From NCBI GenBank assembly GCA_015065645.1, contig SVPW01000003.1, positions 1-64,000 of the forward strand: 64,000 nucleotides of DNA, read 5' to 3'. Below, in pieces: positions 7,652-17,994 of the stretch. The stretch is from Oscillospiraceae bacterium. Lineage in GTDB: Bacteria; Bacillota; Clostridia; Oscillospirales; Acutalibacteraceae. Below the pieces are notes generated by a model. That model was given only the letters and a program-made list of their open reading frames with translations. It did no database searches and was not told where the DNA came from. Each line of letters begins with the position of its first letter. Position 1 is the stretch's first letter. Both the position numbers and the translations under genes were made by a program.

Positions 7652-9013
7652 CTATTTTTCGTGGTTTCTGTTACCTTTTTCGTCACTGTAAGGAATATAT
7701 TTTACCTTGCGTTTTTTGGTTCGTCCCATATTAAGATATATTACCATACCAATAAATATGATGATAACTGCTCCGATAATACAATAAACCGTAATCATTG
7801 CGCTTGAACCCAAAAAGCCTTTTACATAACGCCACAGCTCATCAAAGTTAACACCTAAAAATGTGGATTTTTCAACCGTGCTTCCTGCAACCAAATCCAC
7901 CGTTCCTATAACCTTTTCGGCATAGATAATATCTGCTTCGCAGATTTTATCACCCTTTTTAACAGGGGCATCCACTGAAGTTTCCTCTAACTTGATATTG
8001 GGAACAATCTTTATTGTGGAGGTATCGGCATCCTTGGGGAGAATTGTTACAAAGCCATCTTTAATATATATCGGAATATGATCTATATCCCAATTAAGCT
8101 CAACCTTTACTTCTGCAACGGGGTTTTCGGTATCGGCAACCTGTTTGAATTCAAAGGTGTTAAAAGCCCAACGGTAAAGCTCCTTAGATTCAACAAATTC
8201 TTCACGCTTACCGCCATCATTTGGGCATTTCATAAGAATACAAAGGTAGTTATAACCGTTATAGCTTGCTGTACTCACGAGGCAACGGCCTGCCTGATTT
8301 GTAAAACCGGTTTTAACACCTTTTGCGTATGAATAGTAATAATCGGTGGTGGTATCCTGTAAAAAATTGGTGGTGGAAAGAACACGCTTGCCCGACATAT
8401 TGGTGGGCTCAACCGTATATCTTGAGCTGGAGCTTACCGTAACAAAGGTTTCATTTTTAAGTGCGTATTCCGTAAGGATGCGAACATCACGCACTGTTGT
8501 ATAGGTTTCTTCATCGTGAAGACCTACGGGGTTTCCGTAATGGGTGCCTGTAAGGCCTAAGCTTTTTGCCTTATCATTCATCATCTGCATAAAGCCCTCA
8601 ACCGTATCACCGTAATGTAAAGCTGCAAGATACGCACAGTCACCCGCAGATGACATCAAAACATAATACACCAAATCAAGCTGGGTTATTTCTTCTCCTA
8701 CCTTCAAATTTGATACGGCGCTTCCGGTGCCGGTTATATACTTGTCCACATCGGCACGCATTGCAATTTTTGCCGTGGGGTCATATCTTTCGCTTTCAAG
8801 TATTGTAAGAACGGTCATTATTTTGGTAAGGGATGCAGGGTACATTTTTTGGTCAATATTCTTTTCGTAAAGAACCTCACCGGTATCAAGAGAAACCAAT
8901 ATACCTGCTTCAGCCGATACGGTAAAGCTGTTTGGTTCATAGGCAAAAGCGGGCAGTGAACAGGTAAAAATTACCAATATTGTAAAAAAAGCAGAAACAA
9001 TCTTTTTAATCAT
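7652..9013 (-). CDS. D-alanyl-D-alanine carboxypeptidase (DacF/PBP5-like)
   Basis: Signal peptide, SLTK and SAGDC motifs, KTGFTNQAG; better start at ATG 9013 (MIKKIVSAFF). Confidence 0.92.
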   Translation of the reverse strand: MIKKIVSAFFTILVIFTCSLPAFAYEPNSFTVSAEAGILVSLDTGEVLYEKNIDQKMYPASLTKIMTVLTILESERYDPTAKIAMRADVDKYITGTGSAVSNLKVGEEITQLDLVYYVLMSSAGDCAYLAALHYGDTVEGFMQMMNDKAKSLGLTGTHYGNPVGLHDEETYTTVRDVRILTEYALKNETFVTVSSSSRYTVEPTNMSGKRVLSTTNFLQDTTTDYYYSYAKGVKTGFTNQAGRCLVSTASYNGYNYLCILMKCPNDGGKREEFVESKELYRWAFNTFEFKQVADTENPVAEVKVELNWDIDHIPIYIKDGFVTILPKDADTSTIKIVPNIKLEETSVDAPVKKGDKICEADIIYAEKVIGTVDLVAGSTVEKSTFLGVNFDELWRYVKGFLGSSAMITVYCIIGAVIIIFIGMVIYLNMGRTKKRKVKYIPYSDEKGNRNHEK

Positions 9014-9150
9014 AGAAAAATCTCCGTAAATAGTGTATAATGGTTTTGGTATTGACATAATACTGTTTAATATTTATTATTATTATACATTAATTGTTTG
9101 AAAAAGAAAAGCATAAAAAATATATTTCTTTAAAATAAGGGGAAATAAAT

Positions 9151-9894
9151 TTGATTTATATTACCGGTGATATGCACGGTGAGCCCGAAAGGCTTTATGA
9201 CCGTGAGTTTAGAAAGGTTAAAAAGGGCGATGTTTTAATAGTCTGCGGAGATTTCGGTTACATATTTGACGGTTCTAAAAAAGAAAAGGCTTTCATAAAC
9301 TTTTTTGCTCAGCGTAAATTTATAACCGCTTTTGTAGACGGCACTCATGATAATTTATCACGCATTAACCGTTGCCGTACAACTATGTGGAAGGGCGGAA
9401 TGGTTCACAGAATAAAGGGGAATCTGCTCCATTTGATGAGGGGTCAGGTTTTTGAAATTGAGGGGAACCGTATTTTCACCTTTGGCGGCGGGGAAAGCGT
9501 TGATAAGGATATGCGTGTGGAAGCGGGGCTTTGGTGGCGTGAGGAGGAGCCAACTCCGCTTGAAATGGCAAACGGTGCAAAAAGACTTGATGAATATAAC
9601 TGCTCGGTAGATTATATAATTACTCACGAACCTCCCTCACTTGTTAAAAGCGCAATGCTGCTGAGAAAAGGTGCTGCCGACCGTGTTAATAAGCTTAACG
9701 GTTATTTAGAGGAAATCGGCCGTTCGTGTGAGTATTCGCATTGGTATTTCGGCTCTTTGCATGAGGATAGGGTAATCACACAAAGGCATACCTGCGTTTT
9801 CAGAAAGGTAATACCGCTTGAAAACAAGGTGATACCCAAAGAAACACAAGAGGAAAATGCTTCACAGCAGGGTTTTGTTGTTGTGGGGAAATGA
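9151..9894 (+). CDS. Metallophosphoesterase
   Basis: GDMHGE...GDFGY...DGTHDN...THEPP motif pattern; TTG start. Confidence 0.8.
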   Translation: MIYITGDMHGEPERLYDREFRKVKKGDVLIVCGDFGYIFDGSKKEKAFINFFAQRKFITAFVDGTHDNLSRINRCRTTMWKGGMVHRIKGNLLHLMRGQVFEIEGNRIFTFGGGESVDKDMRVEAGLWWREEEPTPLEMANGAKRLDEYNCSVDYIITHEPPSLVKSAMLLRKGAADRVNKLNGYLEEIGRSCEYSHWYFGSLHEDRVITQRHTCVFRKVIPLENKVIPKETQEENASQQGFVVVGK

Positions 9895-9999
9895 ATTTTA
9901 AAAGTCTTGACAAATATGGTATAATATAGTAAAAGGCGGTTTGCGCCTTTAATAAAAAATAACGGAAATTATAAATCTTTTTTAATTTGGGAGGCTTTT

Positions 10000-11700
10000 A
10001 TGCTGAACACTGACAGATTGTGCCGTGGTTGTATGACTGATAACGGCGGTGAAAGTATTTGTGATATTTGCGGATATGATTCTGCTCAAAACAACCCCGA
10101 AAATTGTTTGCCAACAGATTTCTGGCTTCAGGATAGGTATCTTGTTGGTAAGGTTTTGGATGTTAACAGCGAAGGTGTTACCTATATAGGCTGGGATAAC
10201 GGCAGTGATTCGGTAGTTCATATAAGGGAGTATTTTCCGGGTGCAGTTGCGGTAAGAAATCCTGACCGCACAGTGTTTATACCTGATGAAAATAAGTTTG
10301 CTTATAACGGCGGGCTTATGGATTTTCTTTCCTTAAACCGTTTGCTTTCAAAAAGTGAGCTTACAGCTTTGGTTCCCGTTACCGATGTTTTTGAAGAAAA
10401 CGGAACAGCTTATGCAGTATTTGCGGCAGTTTCGGGTATTTCTTTGCAGGATTTTCTTGATAAAAACGGCGGAAGCCTTAAATGGGAACAGGCACGCTCT
10501 TTGTTTTTGCCTCTTATAGATACCCTTGCAGGTCTTCATGAGGCAGGGGTTCATCATTACGGCATTTCTCCTGAAACGATTATTGTTGGCCGTGACGGAA
10601 AAATGCGGCTTGGAAGTCTTTCAATAAGTAAAATAAGGGATGCTGCACAGGATTTTGAAGCATTACTTTATCCCGGATATTCTGCTTTGGAGCAGTATAA
10701 GGAAAAGGGGCTTAATCTTAGCGAGGCTACAGATGTTTACGGTCTTTCCTCAACACTTTTCCGTGTGCTTATAGGCACTGTACCGCCCGATGCCGTTTCA
10801 AGACTTGAAAAGGATAATCTTTCTATACCCTCACACTTTGCTCAGGAGCTTCCCCGTCAGGTTTTGGTTGCTCTTGCAAACGGTATGCAGGTTTTACCTG
10901 AAAACCGTACCGCAAGCATTGAGGCTTTTCGTAATGAGTTGGTTTACGGCGAAACTGCTGAGGCTGAGCGTGTTGCGGTTCAAAAGAACAATGCCTCTTT
11001 GGCAGAAGCTCATAAAAATGCTCCAAAAAAGAAAAAAGGCTCAGGTGCATTAATTGCGCTGATAGCAGGCTTATGTACTGTATTGGTTATTGGTGTAGGT
11101 GCGTTTTTAGGTATTAAATTATTGGGAATCGGCGAAGAGAAAGAGCCTGTGGAAAGCGTAAGCTCAATTACAAGCTCAATACCCGATAAAAATGAGGTTG
11201 GAGAAATTGACAGCGATGTTGCCCAAACCGTTACCAAGTATGAAGTGGAAAATTATATGGGCAAGCTTTATTCCGGAATTTTTGATAGCGAAAAGTTTGA
11301 AAATTCGGAATTTTTCAAATTCACAATCGTGGATTATGAGTTTTCCGCTAAGGAAAAGGGAACAATTATTAAGCAATCGATAAATCCGGGTCAGCAGGTT
11401 GAGCGTGATACCGAAATACAACTTACCATAAGCTTAGGACCTAAGGAGTTTAAGGCTCCCGATGTAATCGGTATGACCTTGGAAGAGGCTAAGATTGCAC
11501 TTTTGAAGCAGGGTGTTCTTTATAATAATATCAAAGTTGAGGATATGTATGATGAAGATAAAACACCAAATGCGGTAATTGAACAAGAGCCAAAATACCC
11601 CAATACTATTACGATTGATGATGTTGTTATAATCAGGGTAAACACCTATACAGGTGAAAAGGAGGACACATCCTCCGAAAATTATACCGAAGATAATTAA
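10000..11700 (+). CDS. Membrane Ser/Thr kinase-like protein with N-terminal zinc-ribbon and C-terminal PASTA domains (probable pseudokinase)
   Basis: CRGCMTDNGGESICDICG; kinase fold signature 'VVHIREYFP' and 'LHEAGVHHYGISPETIIV'; TM segment; PASTA-like 'APDVIGMTLEEAKIALLKQG'. Confidence 0.8.
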   Translation: MLNTDRLCRGCMTDNGGESICDICGYDSAQNNPENCLPTDFWLQDRYLVGKVLDVNSEGVTYIGWDNGSDSVVHIREYFPGAVAVRNPDRTVFIPDENKFAYNGGLMDFLSLNRLLSKSELTALVPVTDVFEENGTAYAVFAAVSGISLQDFLDKNGGSLKWEQARSLFLPLIDTLAGLHEAGVHHYGISPETIIVGRDGKMRLGSLSISKIRDAAQDFEALLYPGYSALEQYKEKGLNLSEATDVYGLSSTLFRVLIGTVPPDAVSRLEKDNLSIPSHFAQELPRQVLVALANGMQVLPENRTASIEAFRNELVYGETAEAERVAVQKNNASLAEAHKNAPKKKKGSGALIALIAGLCTVLVIGVGAFLGIKLLGIGEEKEPVESVSSITSSIPDKNEVGEIDSDVAQTVTKYEVENYMGKLYSGIFDSEKFENSEFFKFTIVDYEFSAKEKGTIIKQSINPGQQVERDTEIQLTISLGPKEFKAPDVIGMTLEEAKIALLKQGVLYNNIKVEDMYDEDKTPNAVIEQEPKYPNTITIDDVVIIRVNTYTGEKEDTSSENYTEDN

Positions 11701-11715
11701 TTTTTTAAAAATTAC

Positions 11716-11744
11716 TTGATTTTTGGGTTTTATTGTGGTATACT
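11716..11744 (+). promoter_or_regulatory. Sigma-A-type promoter of the rimP-nusA-infB operon
   Basis: TTGATT - 17 bp - TATACT. Confidence 0.6.
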
Positions 11745-11810
11745 AAGCAAGAAGAAGTAAAGGAAAGGTGAGTGGGGTAACCCACTCACTTTTATTATGG
11801 AGGAATGGTT

Positions 11811-12266
11811 ATGGCAAATATTGCCGAACGGGTCTTTACACTTATCAATGAAACGGTTGAGCAACAGGGTGTTTTTCTTTGGGATGTTCGTTTTGTAAAG
11901 GAAGGCGCTTCTTATTACCTGCGTGTGTTTATTGATAAGGAGGAGGGAATATCTATTGATGATTGCACCAATGTTTCCCATGCAATAGATCCATTGCTTG
12001 ATGAGGCTGACCCTATAGAACAGTCTTATTATCTTGAGGTTTGCTCCCCCGGAATAGAGCGTGAGCTATCACGTGAGTTTCATTTTGAAATGGCGGTTGG
12101 CTGTAATATCAAGCTTCGCCTTTTTAAGGCTCTTGACGGTAAAAAGGAATTTGAGGGAGTTCTTAATTCCTTTGAAAACGGTGAGCTTACTTTGGCGGTT
12201 GGCGAAACCGAGCTTAAAATTCCCCGCACATCAGTAAGTAAAGCAACATTGGCCGAAAAATTTTAA
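11811..12266 (+). CDS. rimP: Ribosome maturation factor RimP
   Basis: YYLRVFIDKEEGISIDDC, LEVCSPGIERELS; first gene of the nusA operon. Confidence 0.92.
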   Translation: MANIAERVFTLINETVEQQGVFLWDVRFVKEGASYYLRVFIDKEEGISIDDCTNVSHAIDPLLDEADPIEQSYYLEVCSPGIERELSREFHFEMAVGCNIKLRLFKALDGKKEFEGVLNSFENGELTLAVGETELKIPRTSVSKATLAEKF

Positions 12267-12296
12267 AGGCCGATATTTTGGAGGTAGAAAGAAAAA

Positions 12297-13382
12297 ATGG
12301 CACGAGTTAAAATGACAGCAAAAGAAAAAAAGGATAATAAGGAGTTTTTTGAGGCACTTCGCCTTATGGCAAACGAACGTGGAATCCCGCAGGAGTTTAT
12401 TGCTGAAAAAATTGCTGATGCAATTGTTGTGGCAGCACGCAAGGATTACGGCGGAAGTGATATAGTTACCTGCATTATTGACCCTGAGAATGAGATTTTC
12501 AGTGTTGTTGCACGCAAGCAGATTGTTGATGAGGTTGAGGATCCGTTCACACAGATTTCTCGTGACGATGCAAGTGCTTACGATCCAAAATCCATTAAAG
12601 AGGATTATATTGATATTAAAATCGATCCCAAAAAATTCGGTCGTGTTGTGGCACAAAATTCAAAGAATAACTTCCGTCAGGGTGTTAGAGAGGCTGAAAA
12701 AGGTCAGGTACTTGCTGAGTTCCAGAGTCATAACCGTGAGCTTGTTACCGCTTTGGTTGAGCGTATTGATCCCAAAACCGGTAATGCGATACTTACAATA
12801 GGCCACAGTGAGGCTACTTTGCCAAAATTAGAGCAGGTTCCGGATGAGGTTTTACATGAGGGTGACCACATTAAGGTATATGTTGTTGATGTTAAGGATA
12901 CCGAAAAGGGACCACGCATTATGCTTTCACGCACACATCCCGGTCTTGTAAAGAGATTGTTTGAAACAGAGGTTCCTGAAATTTTTGACGGCACTATTGA
13001 AATAAAGTCCGTTTCTCGCCAGGCAGGAAGCCGTACAAAAATGGCTGTGTGGTCTTCTGACCCTGAAATTGATGCTATAGGTGCTTGTATAGGACCAAGA
13101 GGAGCTCGTGTAAACAAGATAGTTGAAGAGCTTGCAGGCGAAAAGATTGATATTGTAAAATACAGCGATGACCCCGTTGCTTTTATAAGTGAAGCTCTTT
13201 CTCCCGCAAAGGTGGTTAAGGTTGAGATTGAAAGCGAAGATCCAAAGGTTTGCCGTGTAAGCGTTCCTGAGGCACAGCTTTCCCTTGCAATAGGTAATAA
13301 GGGACAAAATGTTCGCCTTGCCGCAAAGCTTACAGGCTGGAAGATTGATATTCATCCCGAAAGCGGTTTCTTCGGCGAATAA
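12297..13382 (+). CDS. nusA: Transcription termination/antitermination protein NusA
   Basis: S1/KH architecture; AIGACIGPRGARVNKIVEELAGEKIDIV; SLAIGNKGQNVRLAAKLTGWKIDI. Confidence 0.97.
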   Translation: MARVKMTAKEKKDNKEFFEALRLMANERGIPQEFIAEKIADAIVVAARKDYGGSDIVTCIIDPENEIFSVVARKQIVDEVEDPFTQISRDDASAYDPKSIKEDYIDIKIDPKKFGRVVAQNSKNNFRQGVREAEKGQVLAEFQSHNRELVTALVERIDPKTGNAILTIGHSEATLPKLEQVPDEVLHEGDHIKVYVVDVKDTEKGPRIMLSRTHPGLVKRLFETEVPEIFDGTIEIKSVSRQAGSRTKMAVWSSDPEIDAIGACIGPRGARVNKIVEELAGEKIDIVKYSDDPVAFISEALSPAKVVKVEIESEDPKVCRVSVPEAQLSLAIGNKGQNVRLAAKLTGWKIDIHPESGFFGE

Positions 13383-13415
13383 GGTTAAAACATTCAAATT
13401 AAAGGATGCGATCGA

Positions 13416-13685
13416 ATGGCAACTAAAAAAATTCCCATGCGGATGTGTACTGCCTGTAGGGAAATGAAGCCCAAGGCTCAGCTTATCCGTATTGTGAAAA
13501 CTCCGGAAGGTGAGATAAAGCCGGATGTTACCGGTAAGCTCAACGGCAGGGGTGCTTATATTTGCAAGGATAAGCAATGCTTTGAAAGGGCTAAAAAGAG
13601 TAATGCACTTGCAAAGGCTTTTTCAATGCAGGTTTTACCTGAGGTTTATGAGCGTCTTTCTAAGGAGCTGGAAAACTTTGAATAA
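13416..13685 (+). CDS. ylxR: YlxR/RnpM family protein
   Basis: MRMCTACREMKPKAQLIRI, GRGAYIC; operon position. Confidence 0.92.
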   Translation: MATKKIPMRMCTACREMKPKAQLIRIVKTPEGEIKPDVTGKLNGRGAYICKDKQCFERAKKSNALAKAFSMQVLPEVYERLSKELENFE

Positions 13686-14001
13686 TAAAATACTCACACT
13701 GCTTGGGTTTGCCGCAAAGGCCGGAAAGCTTTCCTTTGGAATGGATACAGCAGTTTCGGCAATTCGGTCGTCAAAAGCAAAGCTTGTGGTGGTTAGCGGT
13801 GAAATTTCCGCTAAAAGCCAAAAAGAATTAATCTTTTATGCTGATAAAAATGGTATTCCCGTAAAGGTTTATCGGGAATTTGATATACAAACCGTATCGA
13901 AGGCTGTCGGTCGAAAATGCGGTATAATTTCGGTGAACGACAGCTCATTTGCCGATGCTGTTATTAAGGCAGAGGAAACAGGAGGAATGACACATGAATA
14001 A
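13678..14001 (+). CDS. ylxQ: L7Ae-family ribosomal-protein-like (YlxQ)
   Basis: TTG start overlapping ylx[22 protein letters not shown]; position between ylxR and infB. Confidence 0.85.
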   Translation: MNNKILTLLGFAAKAGKLSFGMDTAVSAIRSSKAKLVVVSGEISAKSQKELIFYADKNGIPVKVYREFDIQTVSKAVGRKCGIISVNDSSFADAVIKAEETGGMTHE

Positions 14002-16639
14002 ATATAAAGTAAGCGAACTTGCAAAGGATTTAGGTACCACTTCAAAGGCAATATCTGCATTACTGCTTTCTCTTACAGGTAAGGATAAAAAATCGGGTGC
14101 GGTGCTTGAAGCGGATGAAATCGGTTTGATTTTTGATGCCATTACAAAGGAAAACGCAGTTGCAAGCTTTGATGATTATTTTGCAACCGGTGCCGCTTTG
14201 CGTGAAGAAAAGGCACAAAAAAGGCAAAGTGAAAAGGATAAAAAGTTTGCTGAGCAGATGGCAATATTAGAACAACTCAAGGCTGCTGCCGCTGCTGAAG
14301 AGGCTAAAAATGCTCCGAAGCAGAAGAAAAAGGTTGAGCCCAAGAAGGAAGAGGTTAAAAAGGCAGAACCTAAAAAACAGGAGAAAAAGGCTGAAACAAA
14401 GCCTGAGGTTAAGCCTGAAGTTAAGAAGGAAGAGCCCAAAATTAAGGAGCCTAAGAAGGAAGAGCCCAAAAGGGAAGAGCCCAAAAAGGAAGAGCTCAAA
14501 AAGGCAGAACCTAAACAGGAAAAGGCTGAGGCTGAAAAGCCCAAGAAGCAGGAAAAGAAGGCTGAACCTAAAAAGGCTGAGGTTAAGGAAGAAAAGCCCT
14601 ATGATGGCCCATTGGTTGCACCTCCCAAAAAGGAAAAGAAGCCGGGTGCAGCTCCAAATCGTGGACCTGCGGACTTTAGGCATATTGATACCCGTTCTTC
14701 AAATGTAAATATTGAAAAGTATAACGAAAAGTATGAAAATATTGCTCCGGCAAATACCATGCGTGATAATTTCTCACGCAAACAGAAGATAAAGCAGAAG
14801 TCTCAGGATTACCGCCGCCCGCAGGGCGCTAAGCGTGAAACAGAGGCTGATAAGCTTCGCAGAATGCAGCTTGAACGCATTAAAAAGACACCTATCACCG
14901 TAACTGTTGGTGAGGAAATTACCGTTGGTGAGCTTGCCGCTGCAATGAAAAAGACCGCTGCAGAGGTTATTAAAGAATTGTTCAAGCTTGGTATGATGGC
15001 AACCGTTAATCAGGTTATTGATTACGATACCGCAGAAATAGTTGTTACCGAAATGGGCGCTAAGATTGAGCGTGCCGTAGTAGTGACTATTGAAGAGCAG
15101 ATTATGGATGTTACCGAGGATACCGAGGAAAACCTTAAACCCCGTAGCCCCGTTGTTGTTGTTATGGGTCACGTTGACCATGGTAAAACCTCACTTCTTG
15201 ATGCTATAAGAAACACATCCGTTACCAATACCGAAGCAGGTGGTATCACACAGCATATCGGTGCTTATCGTGTATCGCTTGACGGTCAGGAAATCACATT
15301 CCTTGATACTCCCGGTCACGCAGCGTTTACCGCAATGCGTCAGCGTGGAGCAATGGCTACAGATATTGCAGTATTGGTTGTTGCCGCAGATGACGGTATT
15401 ATGCCCCAAACTATTGAGGCTATCAACCATGCAAAGGCTGCTAATGTTCAGATAATCGTTGCTATAAATAAAATGGATAAGTCGGAGGCTAATCCTGACC
15501 GTATTATGCAGCAGCTCACTGAGCATTCACTTGTTCCTGAGGAATGGGGCGGTGATATTATCTGCGTTCCCGTTTCCGCAAAGGCAGGCACAGGTATTGA
15601 TAAACTGCTTGAAAATATTTTGCTTGTTGCAGATATGATGGAGCTTAAAGCTAATCCTGACCGCCGTGCAAAGGGTGTTGTTATTGAGGCACGCCTTGAT
15701 AAGGGTAGAGGTCCTGTGGCTTCACTTCTTGTTCAAAACGGTACACTTCGTTCGGGTGATATTATAGTTGCAGGTACTTCTGTTGGCCGTGTTCGTGTTA
15801 TGAGTGACGAAAACGGTAAGCCTGTTAAGGAGGCAGGACCTTCTGTTCCGGTTGAGATTACAGGTCTTGCAGAAACTCCAAGTGCGGGTGATGATTTTGA
15901 TGCTGTTTCTGATGAAAGACTTGCCCGTGAATTGGTTGAACAGCGTAAGCAGAAGATTAAGGATGCTGAGTTTAATGCCCGTCAGCAGGTAACTCTTGAT
16001 AACCTTTTCTCACAGCTTAGTGACGGCGACCTTAAAGAGCTTAATATTATTATTAAAGCCGATGTTCAGGGTAGTGTTGAGGCTGTTCGTGAAAGCCTTG
16101 TTAAGCTTTCCAATGAAGAGGTTCGTGTAAGCGTTGTTCATGGTGCTGTAGGTGCTATTAATGAATCCGATGTTATGCTTGCACAGGCTTCGGGTGCAAT
16201 TATTGTCGGCTTTAATGTTCGTCCTGATGCTGTTGCAAAGGCTGCAGCTGAGCGTGACGGTGTAGATATGCGTATGTATCGTATTATCTATGATTGTATA
16301 GAAGAAATTGAATCGGCTATGAAGGGTATGTTGGCTCCCAAATTCCGTGAAACACAGCTTGGTACAGCTGAGGTTCGTAACACATACAAAATTTCCAATG
16401 TCGGCACAATTGCCGGTTGTTATATCACAAACGGTAAGGTTACAAGACAAAGCAAAATACGCCTTGTTCGTGACGGTATCGTTATCTGTGAGGATGAAAT
16501 TGCTTCACTTCGCCGCTTTAAGGATGATGTTAAGGAGGTTGCCCAAGGTTACGAATGTGGTATCGGACTTGAAAAGTTTGCCGATATTAAGGAGGGCGAC
16601 ATCTTTGAAGCCTTTATTATGGAGGAGTATAGAGACTGA
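13994..16639 (+). CDS. infB: Translation initiation factor IF-2
   Basis: [36 protein letters not shown]; Lys/Glu-rich N-terminal linker. Confidence 0.98.
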   Translation: MNKYKVSELAKDLGTTSKAISALLLSLTGKDKKSGAVLEADEIGLIFDAITKENAVASFDDYFATGAALREEKAQKRQSEKDKKFAEQMAILEQLKAAAAAEEAKNAPKQKKKVEPKKEEVKKAEPKKQEKKAETKPEVKPEVKKEEPKIKEPKKEEPKREEPKKEELKKAEPKQEKAEAEKPKKQEKKAEPKKAEVKEEKPYDGPLVAPPKKEKKPGAAPNRGPADFRHIDTRSSNVNIEKYNEKYENIAPANTMRDNFSRKQKIKQKSQDYRRPQGAKRETEADKLRRMQLERIKKTPITVTVGEEITVGELAAAMKKTAAEVIKELFKLGMMATVNQVIDYDTAEIVVTEMGAKIERAVVVTIEEQIMDVTEDTEENLKPRSPVVVVMGHVDHGKTSLLDAIRNTSVTNTEAGGITQHIGAYRVSLDGQEITFLDTPGHAAFTAMRQRGAMATDIAVLVVAADDGIMPQTIEAINHAKAANVQIIVAINKMDKSEANPDRIMQQLTEHSLVPEEWGGDIICVPVSAKAGTGIDKLLENILLVADMMELKANPDRRAKGVVIEARLDKGRGPVASLLVQNGTLRSGDIIVAGTSVGRVRVMSDENGKPVKEAGPSVPVEITGLAETPSAGDDFDAVSDERLARELVEQRKQKIKDAEFNARQQVTLDNLFSQLSDGDLKELNIIIKADVQGSVEAVRESLVKLSNEEVRVSVVHGAVGAINESDVMLAQASGAIIVGFNVRPDAVAKAAAERDGVDMRMYRIIYDCIEEIESAMKGMLAPKFRETQLGTAEVRNTYKISNVGTIAGCYITNGKVTRQSKIRLVRDGIVICEDEIASLRRFKDDVKEVAQGYECGIGLEKFADIKEGDIFEAFIMEEYRD

Positions 16640-16986
16640 TGGCAGGATATAAAATAAACCGTGTCACTTCAGATATTAAAACAGCCCTTTCTGAATTATT
16701 GCGTTCGGTAAAGGACCCAAGGGTTAGTCAGCTGTTAAGTATTATTAAGTTGGATGTTTCGGGCGATATGTCATACGCTACGGTGTATGTAAGTGCGCTT
16801 GAGGGTAGAGAAGCTACGGAGCAGTCGGTAAAGGCACTTAATAAAAGTGCCGCCGGCTTTCTCAGAAAACAGCTTGGAAATTCTTTGCATCTCAGAAAGG
16901 TGCCTCAGTTGCGTTTTGTGGCTGATGATTCCATTGAAAAGAGTGCCGAAATATCACAAATTATAGATTCCTTTTCTAAGGAGTAG
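16639..16986 (+). CDS. rbfA: Ribosome-binding factor A
   Basis: KDPRVSQLLSI...VPQLRFVADDSIE; operon position. Confidence 0.95.
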   Translation: MAGYKINRVTSDIKTALSELLRSVKDPRVSQLLSIIKLDVSGDMSYATVYVSALEGREATEQSVKALNKSAAGFLRKQLGNSLHLRKVPQLRFVADDSIEKSAEISQIIDSFSKE

Positions 16987-16989
16987 TTT

Positions 16990-17994
16990 ATGAATAACAA
17001 TGAATTTGTTTGCCGTGAGCTTAATTTGCGTCAAACTGCAAGCTTTTTAAAAAAGCATGATAATTATATCATCCTCACCCATGCTTCTCCTGATGGTGAT
17101 ACGCTGGGTTCGGCTTATGCGCTTTATTACGGCTTGAAAGAAATCGGAAAAATAGCTTCTGTTATTTGCCCTGATTTAATTCCCGGTAAATACGGCTATT
17201 TTGCTCGTGAGACCGATCATGTGCCGGATGATGAAAATGCAACAATAGTAACGGTGGATGTTGCGGATAAGCGTTTGCTTGGAAGCCTTTGTGAGCTTTT
17301 TGGTGAAAGGGTTGACCTTAGTATTGACCACCATATTTCCAATACAAGCTTTGCAAAAAATCTTTATCTTGATGCTAATGCTTCTGCAACAGCTGAGTCT
17401 ATTTATGAGTTGCTTGATGAAATGAAGGTTAATATCAATACAATAACCGCAAAGGCTCTTTATACAGGCATTGCTACCGATACGGGATGCTTTAAGTATT
17501 CAAATGTAACGGCTAAAACCCATATTATTGCCGCAGCTCTTTATGAGTTTGATATTAAGGCGGATGAAATTAACCGTATTATGTTTGATACCAAGTCAAG
17601 AAAACTGCTTGAGCTTGAGAGAATGGTGCTTGATACCGCAGAATATCATTTTGATAATCGTTGTATAGTTCTTGCCGTTACAGCCGAAATGCAGAAAAAA
17701 ACCGGCTGTTCAGGACCTGACCTTGAGGGCATTGCCGTTATCTCACGCAGTGTTGAGGGTGTGCTTGCAGGCGTTACCATTAAGCAAACGAATGATGAGG
17801 AGTTTAAGATTTCTCTCAGAACATACGAACCGCTTAATGCCGCAAAAATTTGTAAGGCATTGGGCGGAGGCGGTCATAATGCCGCCGCAGGTGCTACTGT
17901 TCATGGAAATCTTGAATCGGTTAAAAATCAGGTATTACAATCCATAAAGGAATGTATGGAGGAAATAGATGCAGGGACTTGTACTGCTGAATAA
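16990..17994 (+). CDS. nrnA: DHH/DHHA1 phosphoesterase (NrnA-like)
   Basis: THASPDGDTLGS, SIDHHISN, GGGGHNAAAG. Confidence 0.88.
   Translation: MNNNEFVCRELNLRQTASFLKKHDNYIILTHASPDGDTLGSAYALYYGLKEIGKIASVICPDLIPGKYGYFARETDHVPDDENATIVTVDVADKRLLGSLCELFGERVDLSIDHHISNTSFAKNLYLDANASATAESIYELLDEMKVNINTITAKALYTGIATDTGCFKYSNVTAKTHIIAAALYEFDIKADEINRIMFDTKSRKLLELERMVLDTAEYHFDNRCIVLAVTAEMQKKTGCSGPDLEGIAVISRSVEGVLAGVTIKQTNDEEFKISLRTYEPLNAAKICKALGGGGHNAAAGATVHGNLESVKNQVLQSIKECMEEIDAGTCTAE

Noticed and set aside
12927-13577. 216-aa minus-strand ORF opposite nusA/ylxR
   Set aside because: Overlaps strongly supported nusA and ylxR; composition is that of an antisense shadow ORF.
14310-14620. [14 protein letters not shown]-type repeats as a possible DNA repeat array
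   Set aside because: Ordinary low-complexity linker of IF-2, common in Firmicutes; not a DNA-level array.
14267-14683. Leu/Phe-rich minus-strand ORF and related ORFs opposite infB
   Set aside because: Antisense of the Lys/Glu/Pro-rich IF-2 linker (AAG/GAA codons read as CTT/TTC); no independent coding evidence.
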